Source of the DNA: an uncultured Lachnospiraceae bacterium
Lineage (GTDB): Bacteria > Bacillota_A > Clostridia > Lachnospirales > Lachnospiraceae
Assembly: GCA_910585855.1 (NCBI GenBank)
Contig: CAJUGZ010000027.1
Location: 1-25,031, forward strand
Length of the DNA stretch: 25,031 nucleotides
Direction: 5' to 3'
The translations under genes and the position numbers were made by a program. Positions within the stretch are counted from its first letter, which is position 1; each line of letters starts with the position of its first letter. Positions 7,071 through 15,231 of the stretch are shown here, piece by piece. The notes under the pieces are model-generated. The model saw nothing but the letters and a program-made list of their open reading frames with translations. It was not told where the DNA came from and did no database searches.

Positions 7071-10000
7071 TTAATGAACACCAGCCGCCGTCATCTGCAT
7101 GGTTTCTTTTAAATTTTCAGCCAAATAATCGACCATTCCATCTAAATCCGTATTTCCACTTACCTGATTTGTAATTCCACCCATTTCTACTTTAATTTCT
7201 GCCGTGGTAAATCGGTTAATCGCTTCTTGTTCCGCAATATCTCGTAAATATTTCAAATCTTCTTCTGTAATATCCATTGAATCCTTGATTTCCCCAGTAT
7301 TGCCCGCTATATCGCCAACATTTTTGGCAAGTCCCTCCTCGTAATTGCTCAAATCGTCATAGTCACCTGCACCCGGTATATTGGTATCAAACAGACTGGA
7401 AGGATCGAAATTCGCAATGCTTTCATCAATCCCTTCACCGAATGAATATCCAGCATCCCAAGCCTCCCCGTATTTAAACCGCTCAAGTTTCATATCATCA
7501 GCGTTCATTTTTTCCATTATCTCGTCACCCTCGCCAAAGGTTTCATCAACCCAACCGCCAAGAGAATCACGCCAACCTTGAACACTTCCTGCAAGGTTTG
7601 AACCGAAGATTGCATCAATAGCCGAAGCCAACGTTTGAAGAATTTCAAGCACGGTATCAGCCAAGCCAAAGAACAAACGTAAAACTGCACCGATAGGATC
7701 GGTGAACACATTACCAATAAAGTTTGCTACTTCTGCCACAAGGTTATAGATAAGCACGAACACATCCACAACCAAATTCCACAAGGCAACAAAGATATTG
7801 CCGATAAACGCAAGGGCAACCATGAACGCCCCGCAAATTATACCTGTTGCGGAAACGGAAGTTCCAGCGAATTTATTCACCGCCGCCACTGCCGCATAGA
7901 ATAATGCTATCAGAGAGATTATAAGAATCATGATCCACATGATAGGACAAGCATACAAAGCGGTATTCAAGCCATTCTGTGCCGCAATTTCCTTCGCTGT
8001 AGCGGCTGTTAAAGCCCCCGTTGCTGCTGCATGAATCATCTGTGCAACCGCCATTGCAATATGAATCCCTTTGCTGATTGCACTAATAGCGTTTGCCGCC
8101 AACTGTGCCCCGTAGTAAACTGCCAAAGCCCCAGCTACGCCGTAAATGATAGGGGATAGCCACGACCAATTTTCACCAACGATTTCAGCAACACCTACAA
8201 GCAAATCAAAGATTTCAAGAGTAATACCTGCCACCATGGAAAGTGCTTCAATCGCATTGGTCACAGAGCCCTGAAACGCTTCACTATTGGCAATTTCATT
8301 CATTCTTTGAAGAACGGGCTGAAACGCCATCAAAGCGGTATTTTGAAAAGAAGTCCAAATCTGCGAAAAGGTTTTTGGCATCTGTTCAAATTTTGCATTG
8401 GTATCATCAGCCGCCGCAAACATAGCTGCTTTTACAATGTCAGCGGTGATTAGTCCTTCCGCTGCCATATCCTTTAATTTTCCCTTTGGAACTTCCATAT
8501 AGTCAGCAATCGCCTGAATTATATTCGGAGCTTGCTCCAAAATGCTGTTGTATTCCTCACCACGAAGAACGCCTGAACCCATTGCTTGTGTAAGCTGCAA
8601 CATAGCAGCATCAATGCCCGCCGCTTCCGTTCCGGCAATGGTAAATTGTTTGTTTACCTGTTCCATAAAGGCAATAATTTCTTCCGAACTACCAAACGCA
8701 TCCCCCGCCATAAGTCCAAGTTTGGAAACGGCAGCAGCGGTTGCCTGATAACTACCCCTTGCCCGTTCCGCTGAAAGATAAATCATGTTCTGCAAATCCT
8801 GTGTGGTTTGCAGCCCGTCATTCATCAGATTCAAGCGGGCGGCTGTAGAAGTAAGCTGATCCGATAAGTTCAACGCCGCTGAAAGGGTTTGAATTGTGGC
8901 GTAAGCTGCAACCGCACCCTTGATTGTCTGCATTAATTCACTGGCTTCATTCGTGCCTTCTTCCATTTCACGATTGAATCGCCCTTGTTCGTCAACATTA
9001 TCACGGATATATCTTTCCGTATTGTCTATTGTCTGCGATAATCGCAAATAGGCTTCATTTGCTGCCTGAACATCCATGTTGTCAACAGCACGGTTCAGAT
9101 TTTCCTGTTCCTGAACTGCCTGATCTAACTGCCCCCGTAACTGTTCCAATTCCGCATTTGCGGTATCTGTACCCATATTCAGAGGGTTATTTTCGATTGT
9201 CTGAATACGCTGTTGAATTGCTTGCAAGCGGTTTTGCATATTGGATAAATCCGTAAAACCACCGGGCGGTAAGAAGTCCATATCTGCCGCTGTCTGCACA
9301 ATCCGTTCCTGTGTTTGGTTCAAAGTGTTCAACATATTGTTTGCACTTTGCACTTCCTGTTCAAACCGTTCCATCCCAAAGCCCGTAAACACTGGAAGCG
9401 AATCCACTTTCCATTGAATCGGTACTTCCACTGCTGCACGATCTCGAAGCATTTTTTCTGTCTGACTGATTGTCTGTGAAAATTGTAAATAGGCTTCATT
9501 GGCTGCTTGCACATCCATCTGCTCTACGGCACGGTTCAAATTCTGCTGCCCCTGCGTAGCCTGATTCAACTGTCCTCGTAGTTGTTCCAATTCCGCACTT
9601 ACCATATCGCTACCTAATGTCAACGGATTCTGTTCAATCTGTTCAATTTTCTGTCCAATCGCTTGCAAACGAGTTTGCATCTGTTCCAAATCAGCCATAG
9701 CATCCATGGAAAAGAACCCCGTTTGTGCGGCTGTTCCTACAATCTGATTTTGCGTTTGATTCAGGGTATCTAACATTTGATTCGTGCTTTGTACTTCCTG
9801 TTGAAACCGTTCCATACCAGTTCCAGTAAATACCGGAAGCGAATCCGTTTTCCAAGAAATCGGTACTTCCATTGGTGGAAAATTCGAAAAAGAATCCCTT
9901 ACATACCGTTTTGTATCTTCAATGCTTTGCGAAAGCTGTAAATATGCGGTATTCGCAGAGGAAAGATCCATATCTTGTATCGCAGTATCCAACTCCCTCT

Positions 10001-10784
10001 GCACCTGTACCACACCACTAACTTGTCCTCGCAATCGCTCCCATTTGGTATTGGCTTCTTCCGTCCCCATATTCAAAGGATTCGCTTCCACTCGCCGAAT
10101 CATTTGAAGCAATTCCCCCATTTGTTGTTCTACGCCTTGCACATCCGAAACAGCTTGTGGGGAAAGCACCTGCAATACAGATGCATTTTGTGTAATCCGG
10201 CTTTGTGTCTGTGTTAAAGCATCCAGCTTCTGATGAACCTGTAACACTTCGGATTGAAAACGCTCTATACCTGTATTCGTAAACACATCCAATCCATCAT
10301 AACTTTTCCACTCAATCGGAACGGAAACGGGAGCGGGTGTTTCTACCAATGGTTCAGGTACATCTGGTTCGATTGGAACTTGAAGTGGCAGCGGATCGGC
10401 TGCCACTTCCATTCTTGGTTCAACGACAACTTCAATAGACTCTGGAACAGAGAGTTGCGACAAATCAGTCAATATTGGTTCAATCGGAACATCTAAATGA
10501 TCTGGCAATACCGATCGTAATGCCGTTTGATTGATAGGAGAAAATTCTGCTGTCAATAACGGGGCTTCCATTCCTTGTACTGCCCTATCCCATTGTTGTG
10601 CCATAGATATCCCTTGCTGAATTACATCTTTCGCCGCTTCCATTCCCGCCATATCAATCGGAGAACCCATGGTTTGTTGTAACTGCTCCATCACGGATAC
10701 ACCCAAATTTACCGAATCCATTACCCGATAAAGGGTACTGGTAAACTGATCTTGTAATTGAATGGTGGTCTGAATCCCTGTCAT
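7071..10784 (-). CDS. Tape measure protein
   Basis: The largest gene, 1237 residues, in the expected place after the tail chaperone. Residues about 650-790 hold the conserved tape-measure domain (AMLQLTQAMGSGVLRGEEYN, then ILEQAPNIIQAIADYM and LITADIVKAAMF). Residues about 860-1060 contain several hydrophobic segments that could insert in the host membrane during DNA ejection. Residues about 155-595 are three tandem repeats of about 148 residues. Residues about 97-155 are a proline/valine/glutamate-rich linker (VPIEP-like units). It sets tail length by spanning the tube lumen. The start is ATG 10784 with AGAAAGGAG upstream. The region encoding residues beyond about 450 looks richer in G and C than the flanking genes, suggesting mosaic origin. 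Confidence 0.95.
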   Translation of the reverse strand: MTGIQTTIQLQDQFTSTLYRVMDSVNLGVSVMEQLQQTMGSPIDMAGMEAAKDVIQQGISMAQQWDRAVQGMEAPLLTAEFSPINQTALRSVLPDHLDVPIEPILTDLSQLSVPESIEVVVEPRMEVAADPLPLQVPIEPDVPEPLVETPAPVSVPIEWKSYDGLDVFTNTGIERFQSEVLQVHQKLDALTQTQSRITQNASVLQVLSPQAVSDVQGVEQQMGELLQMIRRVEANPLNMGTEEANTKWERLRGQVSGVVQVQRELDTAIQDMDLSSANTAYLQLSQSIEDTKRYVRDSFSNFPPMEVPISWKTDSLPVFTGTGMERFQQEVQSTNQMLDTLNQTQNQIVGTAAQTGFFSMDAMADLEQMQTRLQAIGQKIEQIEQNPLTLGSDMVSAELEQLRGQLNQATQGQQNLNRAVEQMDVQAANEAYLQFSQTISQTEKMLRDRAAVEVPIQWKVDSLPVFTGFGMERFEQEVQSANNMLNTLNQTQERIVQTAADMDFLPPGGFTDLSNMQNRLQAIQQRIQTIENNPLNMGTDTANAELEQLRGQLDQAVQEQENLNRAVDNMDVQAANEAYLRLSQTIDNTERYIRDNVDEQGRFNREMEEGTNEASELMQTIKGAVAAYATIQTLSAALNLSDQLTSTAARLNLMNDGLQTTQDLQNMIYLSAERARGSYQATAAAVSKLGLMAGDAFGSSEEIIAFMEQVNKQFTIAGTEAAGIDAAMLQLTQAMGSGVLRGEEYNSILEQAPNIIQAIADYMEVPKGKLKDMAAEGLITADIVKAAMFAAADDTNAKFEQMPKTFSQIWTSFQNTALMAFQPVLQRMNEIANSEAFQGSVTNAIEALSMVAGITLEIFDLLVGVAEIVGENWSWLSPIIYGVAGALAVYYGAQLAANAISAISKGIHIAMAVAQMIHAAATGALTAATAKEIAAQNGLNTALYACPIMWIMILIISLIALFYAAVAAVNKFAGTSVSATGIICGAFMVALAFIGNIFVALWNLVVDVFVLIYNLVAEVANFIGNVFTDPIGAVLRLFFGLADTVLEILQTLASAIDAIFGSNLAGSVQGWRDSLGGWVDETFGEGDEIMEKMNADDMKLERFKYGEAWDAGYSFGEGIDESIANFDPSSLFDTNIPGAGDYDDLSNYEEGLAKNVGDIAGNTGEIKDSMDITEEDLKYLRDIAEQEAINRFTTAEIKVEMGGITNQVSGNTDLDGMVDYLAENLKETMQMTAAGVH
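9000..10322 (-). repeat. Three tandem protein repeats within tape measure
   Basis: Three units of about 148 residues start at VPIEWK (10322), VPISWK (9866) and VPIQWK (9425). Each has the order VPI-x-WK, (P/D)VFT-x-x-G, ERF-x-x-EV, a T-Q-T/N-Q-T-Q stretch, NPL-x-x-G, an LRGQ motif, M-x-x-x-AN-x-AYL, SQ-x-I and a terminal RD. Units 2 and 3 are the most alike, so they are probably the product of the most recent duplication. Boundaries are estimated by eye. Confidence 0.8.
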
Positions 10785-10799
10785 ACATGGTTCTCCTTT

Positions 10800-11413
10800 C
10801 TACTTTTTCTTTATTTTCTGTTTTAACTCCCGCTCTCGTTTTTTATCATTTTCCATTTTTACCTGAACAGATGCTACCACAAAGGCTTTATCCTTTTTCT
10901 CTAAATTCAAAAAAACAGAAGGCAACATATGTAATTTCAGAAGGGCATAGTAAGCATAATTCGCTTCCCAATCCCCTTCTTCAATCAGTTTTTTGCCTCT
11001 GCTACCTCTTCTTCAAAAGTGGAAAACCCTTGAAAATTCTGCACCCAAGCTGCCAACTCATTATACTCTCCCGGATCATCCACTAAAGCCATCAATAAAT
11101 CCTCTGGCTTTTTCACTCCATAGGAATCCTGCAAATCAGCATCTTTTAAATCTGGTACAACAACGGAAGCTTCAATCATTCTCCGAAGATACCGACTGGT
11201 CTGCAGCCGAGGACGGAACAAATTTGGCTTTCCTTTCACAGGCACTTCTACCATACAATCCTCCCGAATATCCTCATCTTCCTTTGAAGTGATATGCCGA
11301 AACTCCCATTTTAATGGTGTTCCCTTTTCATCGCATAAGGACTTGGTAGCAGCATAATATCCGTTTTCTCTCTTTTTTTTGTTCGCTTTCATAAACTGAC
11401 TAAAATTTGACAT
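10800..11413 (-). CDS. Tail assembly chaperone, long form by -1 frameshift
   Basis: If ribosomes slip by -1 at the A-AAA-AAC heptamer (10988-10994), translation of the upstream frame continues for 62 codons to a TAG at 10800-10802, giving a protein of about 204 residues. The added part begins LIEEGDWEANYAYYALLKLH and ends in a very basic KQKIKKK-like tail. It has no own ribosome binding site and no plausible start, yet is open and codes like protein up to 16 bases before the tape measure start. This is the arrangement of lambda G/GT and of the tail chaperones of many contractile phages, where the long form recruits the tape measure. The mechanism is inferred from the heptamer, the frame layout and gene position. 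Confidence 0.75.
10985..11413 (-). CDS. xkdN: Tail assembly chaperone, short form (XkdN-like)
   Basis: A 142-residue product from ATG 11413 (GAGAGGAGAACA upstream) to TGA at 10985. The sequence SNFSQFMKANKKKRENGYYA, FRHITSKEDEDIRE and the segment PDLKDADLQDSYGVKKPEDL match the XkdN family, the tail assembly chaperones of PBSX-type phages. They coat the tape measure before tube polymerisation and are not in the finished virion. The gene sits between the tube and tape measure genes. Its last sense codons are the slippery heptamer, with the stop directly after. Confidence 0.85.
   Translation of the reverse strand: MSNFSQFMKANKKKRENGYYAATKSLCDEKGTPLKWEFRHITSKEDEDIREDCMVEVPVKGKPNLFRPRLQTSRYLRRMIEASVVVPDLKDADLQDSYGVKKPEDLLMALVDDPGEYNELAAWVQNFQGFSTFEEEVAEAKN
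10988..10994 (-). promoter_or_regulatory. -1 programmed frameshift slippery site (A AAA AAC)
   Basis: In the zero frame the codons are GCA AAA AAC followed at once by TGA. A-AAA-AAC is a canonical X-XXY-YYZ heptamer in the right phase, and both tRNAs can re-pair with AAA after a -1 slip. The -1 frame is then open for 62 codons. I see no strong stem or pseudoknot directly downstream. Confidence 0.75.
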
Positions 11414-11460
11414 ATTTGTTCTCCTCTCTCAAAAAAATAATTTTCTACTTCCATTCAACA

Positions 11461-11943
11461 TTATTCATTGGTTAAACTTCCTTCTAAATCATGGAATTTT
11501 TCCGGCATATCCCAACTTTCAAATGTTCCAGAAAGCTCTTCATCTAAAAGTTCTTCCCCAGCCGTGAGCTTCGCCAAAATAAAGCTGTCACACAGACAGC
11601 CTCGATGAATAATAGTTTGTCTGCCTGCACTACTGTTAGGATCTTCGTTCGACACTTGGATCTCAAAATAAGGAAGCACACCTGTTTTTTGATATTCGTT
11701 CGCCATTTCTCGAAATACCGACTGATTATAATGTGCTGTTCCGCTCCAAGTCCCTTTTCCTCCTGCTGGCTTATGCCCCATTCCGACTTTTCCAAGAATA
11801 GGAACTTCTGCAATATTGACCTCCCATTTACTTTCAAATTCGGTCATTTGCATAAAATTATAGCGGCGTGTTCCAATCGTAATAAAGCACTCCGCTTCTG
11901 CGCCAAATATCGCATCATTTGCAATCATTACCGTATTACTCAT
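11461..11943 (-). CDS. xkdM: Tail tube protein (XkdM-like)
   Basis: A 160-residue protein from ATG 11943 (AAAGGAGGGAATCAG upstream). FGAEAECFITIGTRRYNFMQ, EVPILGKVGMGHKPAGGKGT and a W-S-G-T-A-H-Y-N segment are signatures of the XkdM/DUF2001 tail tube family. The protein stacks as hexameric rings to form the inner tube that carries DNA and is surrounded by the sheath. It is 18 bases downstream of the sheath gene, the standard order in contractile tails. Confidence 0.9.
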   Translation of the reverse strand: MSNTVMIANDAIFGAEAECFITIGTRRYNFMQMTEFESKWEVNIAEVPILGKVGMGHKPAGGKGTWSGTAHYNQSVFREMANEYQKTGVLPYFEIQVSNEDPNSSAGRQTIIHRGCLCDSFILAKLTAGEELLDEELSGTFESWDMPEKFHDLEGSLTNE

Positions 11944-11961
11944 TCTGATTCCCTCCTTCCT

Positions 11962-13272
11962 TTAAGACACCGTTACGCTCATATAGAGCTTACTCATCGC
12001 ATTAATCACAGTTATCGCATCAACCACTAGCACTGCCTTTTTGGAATCTCCTTGCTCCACGGATACATCCGATTCAGAGAAATTCTCAATCGCCCGCATA
12101 TCCTGAAGCTGTCGATGGTGTGCGACAATATCGGACCAAAGAGAAATCCGACCTGCATTATCGTTTGGAACAACCCCAAGATATTTGGTATTAAACAATA
12201 CTGCAATATCGTTTCCGATCTGATCAATGACTCGAACCGTTTGATTTTCTTTGAAAAGATCACCCTGTGTATCGGAAGTCGTTACCATCGTATTAATATC
12301 TTCCAGTACCCGAACATCCGTTCCAACCAAATGAAACGTAAACTTTCCAGCATCAATCGCTTCCTTTAACTGATTTTGTGTATACGGTGTGGACACAATA
12401 AAATTACCATCATATTTCTTATTTTGGTTGCTCTTATTGATAGCGCATCCGGCAGCCGCTCCTGTCACCCAATAAACTAGACTGGCAGCACTCCATCCTT
12501 CATCTAAAACAGGATTGTTTACACTAATCACGCCAAAATAATCTGCTTTCGCATAATCGTATAAAACCAACTGAAATTTCACACCGACTTCTTCACGTAA
12601 TCGTTTATTAAATGCCGTATAAAGCGATTTTGTAGCCTCATCCGTAATGACAACCCCCATCGTATTATAAGTATAGGATTCAATTTTATCTAAATACGTC
12701 TGATGATCTGCACCACTGACTTCCCCATTTTCTCCACCAATCAAAGGCATCCCTGCAGATTCCTCCAATGTTACATCCGGCTTCCATTTAATATAATCAT
12801 TTTCTACTAACTCTTCTGAAGTAGAAACGATCTGTTCATCTACCAAAACAGTGCCGAATAATGTTTTTACATCAAAAAGCGATTCTTGATCCACATTTTT
12901 CTGGATCACAATCTGCAATGCATTTCCACGAACACCTGCATACTTGGCTTCTGCAAACGTATTTGCTGCTTTTTTTCCGTTTCCATTCAGTCGATAGGCA
13001 TAAAGCGTTTGGATATTTAAAAATAAATCTCGCAATCCTTTCAGCTTCTCGCTGGTATACTCATAGCCGAACAATAACAAACTGTTTTTCTGAAACTCAC
13101 TGCTTGTCACTTCAAAAACTTCTCCGGCAATCCCCCAATCCAATTCCAAAGGCATGGTAGCAACGCCTCGTTCCGAAAGTGTTGCGGTTGCCGCTGCCTT
13201 GGAAATAAAATTGATATATGTTCCCGGTAACTTCTTATTTTGTACTACAAAAGTTCCACCACCTAATGCCAT
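11962..13272 (-). CDS. xkdK: Tail sheath protein (XkdK-like)
   Basis: A 436-residue protein from ATG 13272 (AAAGGTGAAATGAG upstream). The N-terminal GGGTFVVQNKKLPGTYINFI is the typical opening of XkdK-type sheaths. The C-terminal third (FTFHLVGTDVRVLEDINTMV, VRVIDQIGNDIAVLFNTKYL, GRISLWSDIVAHHRQLQDM) is the conserved sheath domain that handshakes with neighbouring subunits. The middle portion from about 160 to 290 is the variable outer domain. The protein contracts to drive the tube through the cell envelope. Its presence shows that the tail is contractile. Confidence 0.95.
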   Translation of the reverse strand: MALGGGTFVVQNKKLPGTYINFISKAAATATLSERGVATMPLELDWGIAGEVFEVTSSEFQKNSLLLFGYEYTSEKLKGLRDLFLNIQTLYAYRLNGNGKKAANTFAEAKYAGVRGNALQIVIQKNVDQESLFDVKTLFGTVLVDEQIVSTSEELVENDYIKWKPDVTLEESAGMPLIGGENGEVSGADHQTYLDKIESYTYNTMGVVITDEATKSLYTAFNKRLREEVGVKFQLVLYDYAKADYFGVISVNNPVLDEGWSAASLVYWVTGAAAGCAINKSNQNKKYDGNFIVSTPYTQNQLKEAIDAGKFTFHLVGTDVRVLEDINTMVTTSDTQGDLFKENQTVRVIDQIGNDIAVLFNTKYLGVVPNDNAGRISLWSDIVAHHRQLQDMRAIENFSESDVSVEQGDSKKAVLVVDAITVINAMSKLYMSVTVS

Positions 13273-13273
13273 C

Positions 13274-13489
13274 TCATTTCACCTTTCCTTTCTGATACTG
13301 CTTAATTTTCTCTTCTACCTCACGTATCGTATAAACATGCCCATCCTCTAAAAGAGCATGAACCAAATCTTTTCTTTTTTGGAAACGTTTCGAAAGAAGC
13401 AGTTGTTCTTTTGAAAAAGAAAGTTCTGCTTCCTTTTTCTCTTCCATTTCCTCCTCAAATCCTTTTAAAACATTCTTTTTTTCTTTCAT
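13274..13489 (-). CDS. Small highly charged protein before tail sheath, unknown function
   Basis: A 71-residue protein, ATG 13489, rich in K and E, predicted mostly helical (EEEMEEKKEAELSFSKEQLL). The end, LLEDGHVYTIREVEEKIKQY followed by a lysine-rich tail, resembles small proteins often found just before the sheath gene in phages of Clostridia. It ends one base before the sheath ATG, with the sheath ribosome binding site inside its last codons, so it is likely co-translated. No catalytic motif is present. A structural accessory or assembly role can be guessed from position only. Confidence 0.7.
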   Translation of the reverse strand: MKEKKNVLKGFEEEMEEKKEAELSFSKEQLLLSKRFQKRKDLVHALLEDGHVYTIREVEEKIKQYQKGKVK

Positions 13490-13496
13490 CTCTTTC

Positions 13497-13925
13497 CTAT
13501 CCTTTCAAAGAAGTTTTTTCCGAAACTTCTCTCATCCACGGCACATTTTCTGTTTTTTTGCAAACAAAAAAATCATAATTAACAAAAAAATGCAGCACAT
13601 CATCCACTATCTCGTAATTCATCTTTGTCCCTGTAATCAAATGTCCTTCCACGTTCAGATGCTCCAGACAAGAAAAAAGCCGTTCGGCTACTGCATCACA
13701 TTCTTCCTTTTTCCGTTCTAGATGCTCTGGAAAATAGTGAATACAAAACAGGTTTGTTCTAGCATATTTCTGCTTTAAAAATAAAGTATGAGTCGGATGA
13801 ATACAGAGAATAAAAAAACAAGGCTCTTTTAAACCTTGTAGTTTCTCCTCTCGATAAATGGAATAGCCTTCTCCAAATTCTGCATCTAACGAAATACTGA
13901 TTGCTTCTATAATAGATTGAATCAT
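13497..13925 (-). CDS. Tail terminator / completion protein (DUF6838-like)
   Basis: About 142 residues. The ATG at 13925 is preferred because it overlaps the previous stop as ATGA and has GGGGTG six bases upstream. The N-terminal segment IQSIIEAISISLDAEFGEGY and the later LFCIHYFPEHLERKKEECDA, MNYEIVDDVLHFFVNYDFFV fit the DUF6838-type phage tail terminator family. Such proteins cap the tail tube and join it to the head. Its position, directly after the HK97 gp10-like gene and before the sheath, supports this. The exact family name is from memory and should be treated as likely rather than proven. Confidence 0.7.
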   Translation of the reverse strand: MIQSIIEAISISLDAEFGEGYSIYREEKLQGLKEPCFFILCIHPTHTLFLKQKYARTNLFCIHYFPEHLERKKEECDAVAERLFSCLEHLNVEGHLITGTKMNYEIVDDVLHFFVNYDFFVCKKTENVPWMREVSEKTSLKG

Positions 13926-14494
13926 TTGATACACCCCGCTAAAAATTTTTTCAATTTGGCTTCTAGCACATGTGGGGCAACTGCTTGAATTTTTTTCACT
14001 GATTCAGTAAGCATAAACTGCCCTTGAACAAACCCTTTATGATCGGCTGTTCTATGACCAAATTCCACATACTCGGCATAGGATACCGGATTTATAATGG
14101 TAATCTGTAATTGATTCCCTACACGCTGAATCTCTAAAGAATTTACATAATCATGTGCCAATCCCATTCCACTCCCTGTTCCTCCTGCTGCCTCTTCTTG
14201 TGTCTTTGAAGTCCATCCTCTTTGAAGTGTGCCACCTAACTTCCCACTTGGATTCACCCGTTTTGTATACGTTTCTCCCTTTTTATGCTTCTTTCCATCT
14301 CGCTGTGCTGTTACAGTAATTTCCTTAGAATAATCTCCTACTGGGGTAAGTTTGATAACTTTAGCAAGCAAACGAGCGGCAAGTTCTTTGGCACATGCTT
14401 CTAAAAAAACATCCACCTTTTCTTTTTCTAATTGATTTAATTCTTTTTGAAACTTCTTCAAATCAGAAATCCCAAATTTTCCCATTTTTCCCAC
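13922..14494 (-). CDS. HK97 gp10-like head-tail joining / tail completion protein
   Basis: About 190 residues. The start is probably GTG 14494, which overlaps the preceding stop as TAGTG and has GAGGTG six bases upstream; a GTG at 14503 is part of that motif. The family pattern is clear: FGISDLKKFQKELNQL at the N-terminus, AKELAARLLAKVIKLTPVGD, then LQRGWTSKT, and the late VSYAEYVEFGHRT with F-V-x-G-Q-F-M-L, characteristic of the HK97 gp10 family (XkdI in PBSX). These proteins act in head-tail connection or tail completion. The next gene overlaps it by four bases. Confidence 0.85.
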   Translation of the reverse strand: MGKMGKFGISDLKKFQKELNQLEKEKVDVFLEACAKELAARLLAKVIKLTPVGDYSKEITVTAQRDGKKHKKGETYTKRVNPSGKLGGTLQRGWTSKTQEEAAGGTGSGMGLAHDYVNSLEIQRVGNQLQITIINPVSYAEYVEFGHRTADHKGFVQGQFMLTESVKKIQAVAPHVLEAKLKKFLAGCIK

Positions 14495-14871
14495 TATGCC
14501 CACCTCTTTGCCAATTCCAATATAATTTCCTGATGTGTAGGATAAACTGCAGGTTCTCCGCTTGCGACATATTCTGTTGTTCTTTTATTTTGTGTGACCA
14601 CAATTTTCGAACCACTCTTTACTACAATTTCAGGTGCAAGGAACAACTTGATTTCTTGTGAAACGGCAGCAGCCGTTTCCGTCTGCGCCGCAGAAGCAAT
14701 TTTCTGAAACGATACTCTACAAGGCTGCTTTTCCAAAACAGTCACTTCCTCCTCTTTTGTGAATCTCGTTTTTTCTTCCTTACTTTCTCGGTATCCTCGA
14801 ATCGTACAGCTTCCACTATAAGTATCCTCGATTGCTTTTCTTGCCAAACGTTCTACGATTTCCATTCTCAT
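14494..14871 (-). CDS. Head closure / head-tail connector protein (XkdH-like position)
   Basis: About 125 residues. I choose ATG 14871, which overlaps the previous stop as ATGA; ATG 14877 is an alternative. Features include AIEDTYSGSCTIRGYRESKE near the start, CRVSFQKI and a run of beta-strand-like segments (EIKLFLAPEIVVKSGSKIVV). The order connector, closure protein, gp10-like protein, terminator is the usual one, so this is probably the SPP1 gp16-like head closure component. Sequence motifs alone are weak; the call rests largely on position and size. Confidence 0.65.
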   Translation of the reverse strand: MRMEIVERLARKAIEDTYSGSCTIRGYRESKEEKTRFTKEEEVTVLEKQPCRVSFQKIASAAQTETAAAVSQEIKLFLAPEIVVKSGSKIVVTQNKRTTEYVASGEPAVYPTHQEIILELAKRWA

Positions 14872-15215
14872 TTCCATCTTACCTTTCGATAACAATTTAA
14901 CTGCGAACGATAATTCTTTAACAACCCGTTTTGAAATGCTTCTCGATCTTGACTGAGCGTAGAAGAAAAAGAAGTGGTGGTATCTCCTACTTTTATCGAA
15001 GAAACAACACTTCCTCCTTCCATTAAAACAGAATTTTCATTCCGATAAAGATCCGCTGCCATACGAACCATCGTATAAGAAAGTCCTGCTGGAATGGTTT
15101 CTATGTGACAGTAATTCTTTACTATCTCTTTTGCTTCTTCTAATGCGAAAAAAAGCAATTCTTCTTTTGCTTCCTCTCCTACCAATTTTTTCAATAATTC
15201 GAATGACTCTGGCAT
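14868..15215 (-). CDS. Head-tail connector protein (gp6/gp15-like)
   Basis: A 115-residue protein from ATG 15215, with GGAAGGGGAAAAAAG upstream; the longer frame to 15293 overlaps the capsid gene and begins with an unlikely hydrophobic stretch. It is mainly helical, with LLKKLVGEEAKEELLFFALE, IVKNYCHIETIPAGL and TMVRMAADLYRNEN, as in the gp6/gp15 adaptor family whose rings sit below the portal. The late segment VVSSIKVGDTTTSFS is also typical. It follows the major capsid gene by 16 bases. Confidence 0.78.
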   Translation of the reverse strand: MPESFELLKKLVGEEAKEELLFFALEEAKEIVKNYCHIETIPAGLSYTMVRMAADLYRNENSVLMEGGSVVSSIKVGDTTTSFSSTLSQDREAFQNGLLKNYRSQLNCYRKVRWK

Positions 15216-15231
15216 CTTTTTTCCCCTTCCT

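Noticed and set aside
9000..10322. CRISPR array or mobile-element repeats
   Set aside because: The repeats are about 440 bases, lie wholly inside one reading frame, and vary as protein repeats do; no spacer-repeat structure exists.
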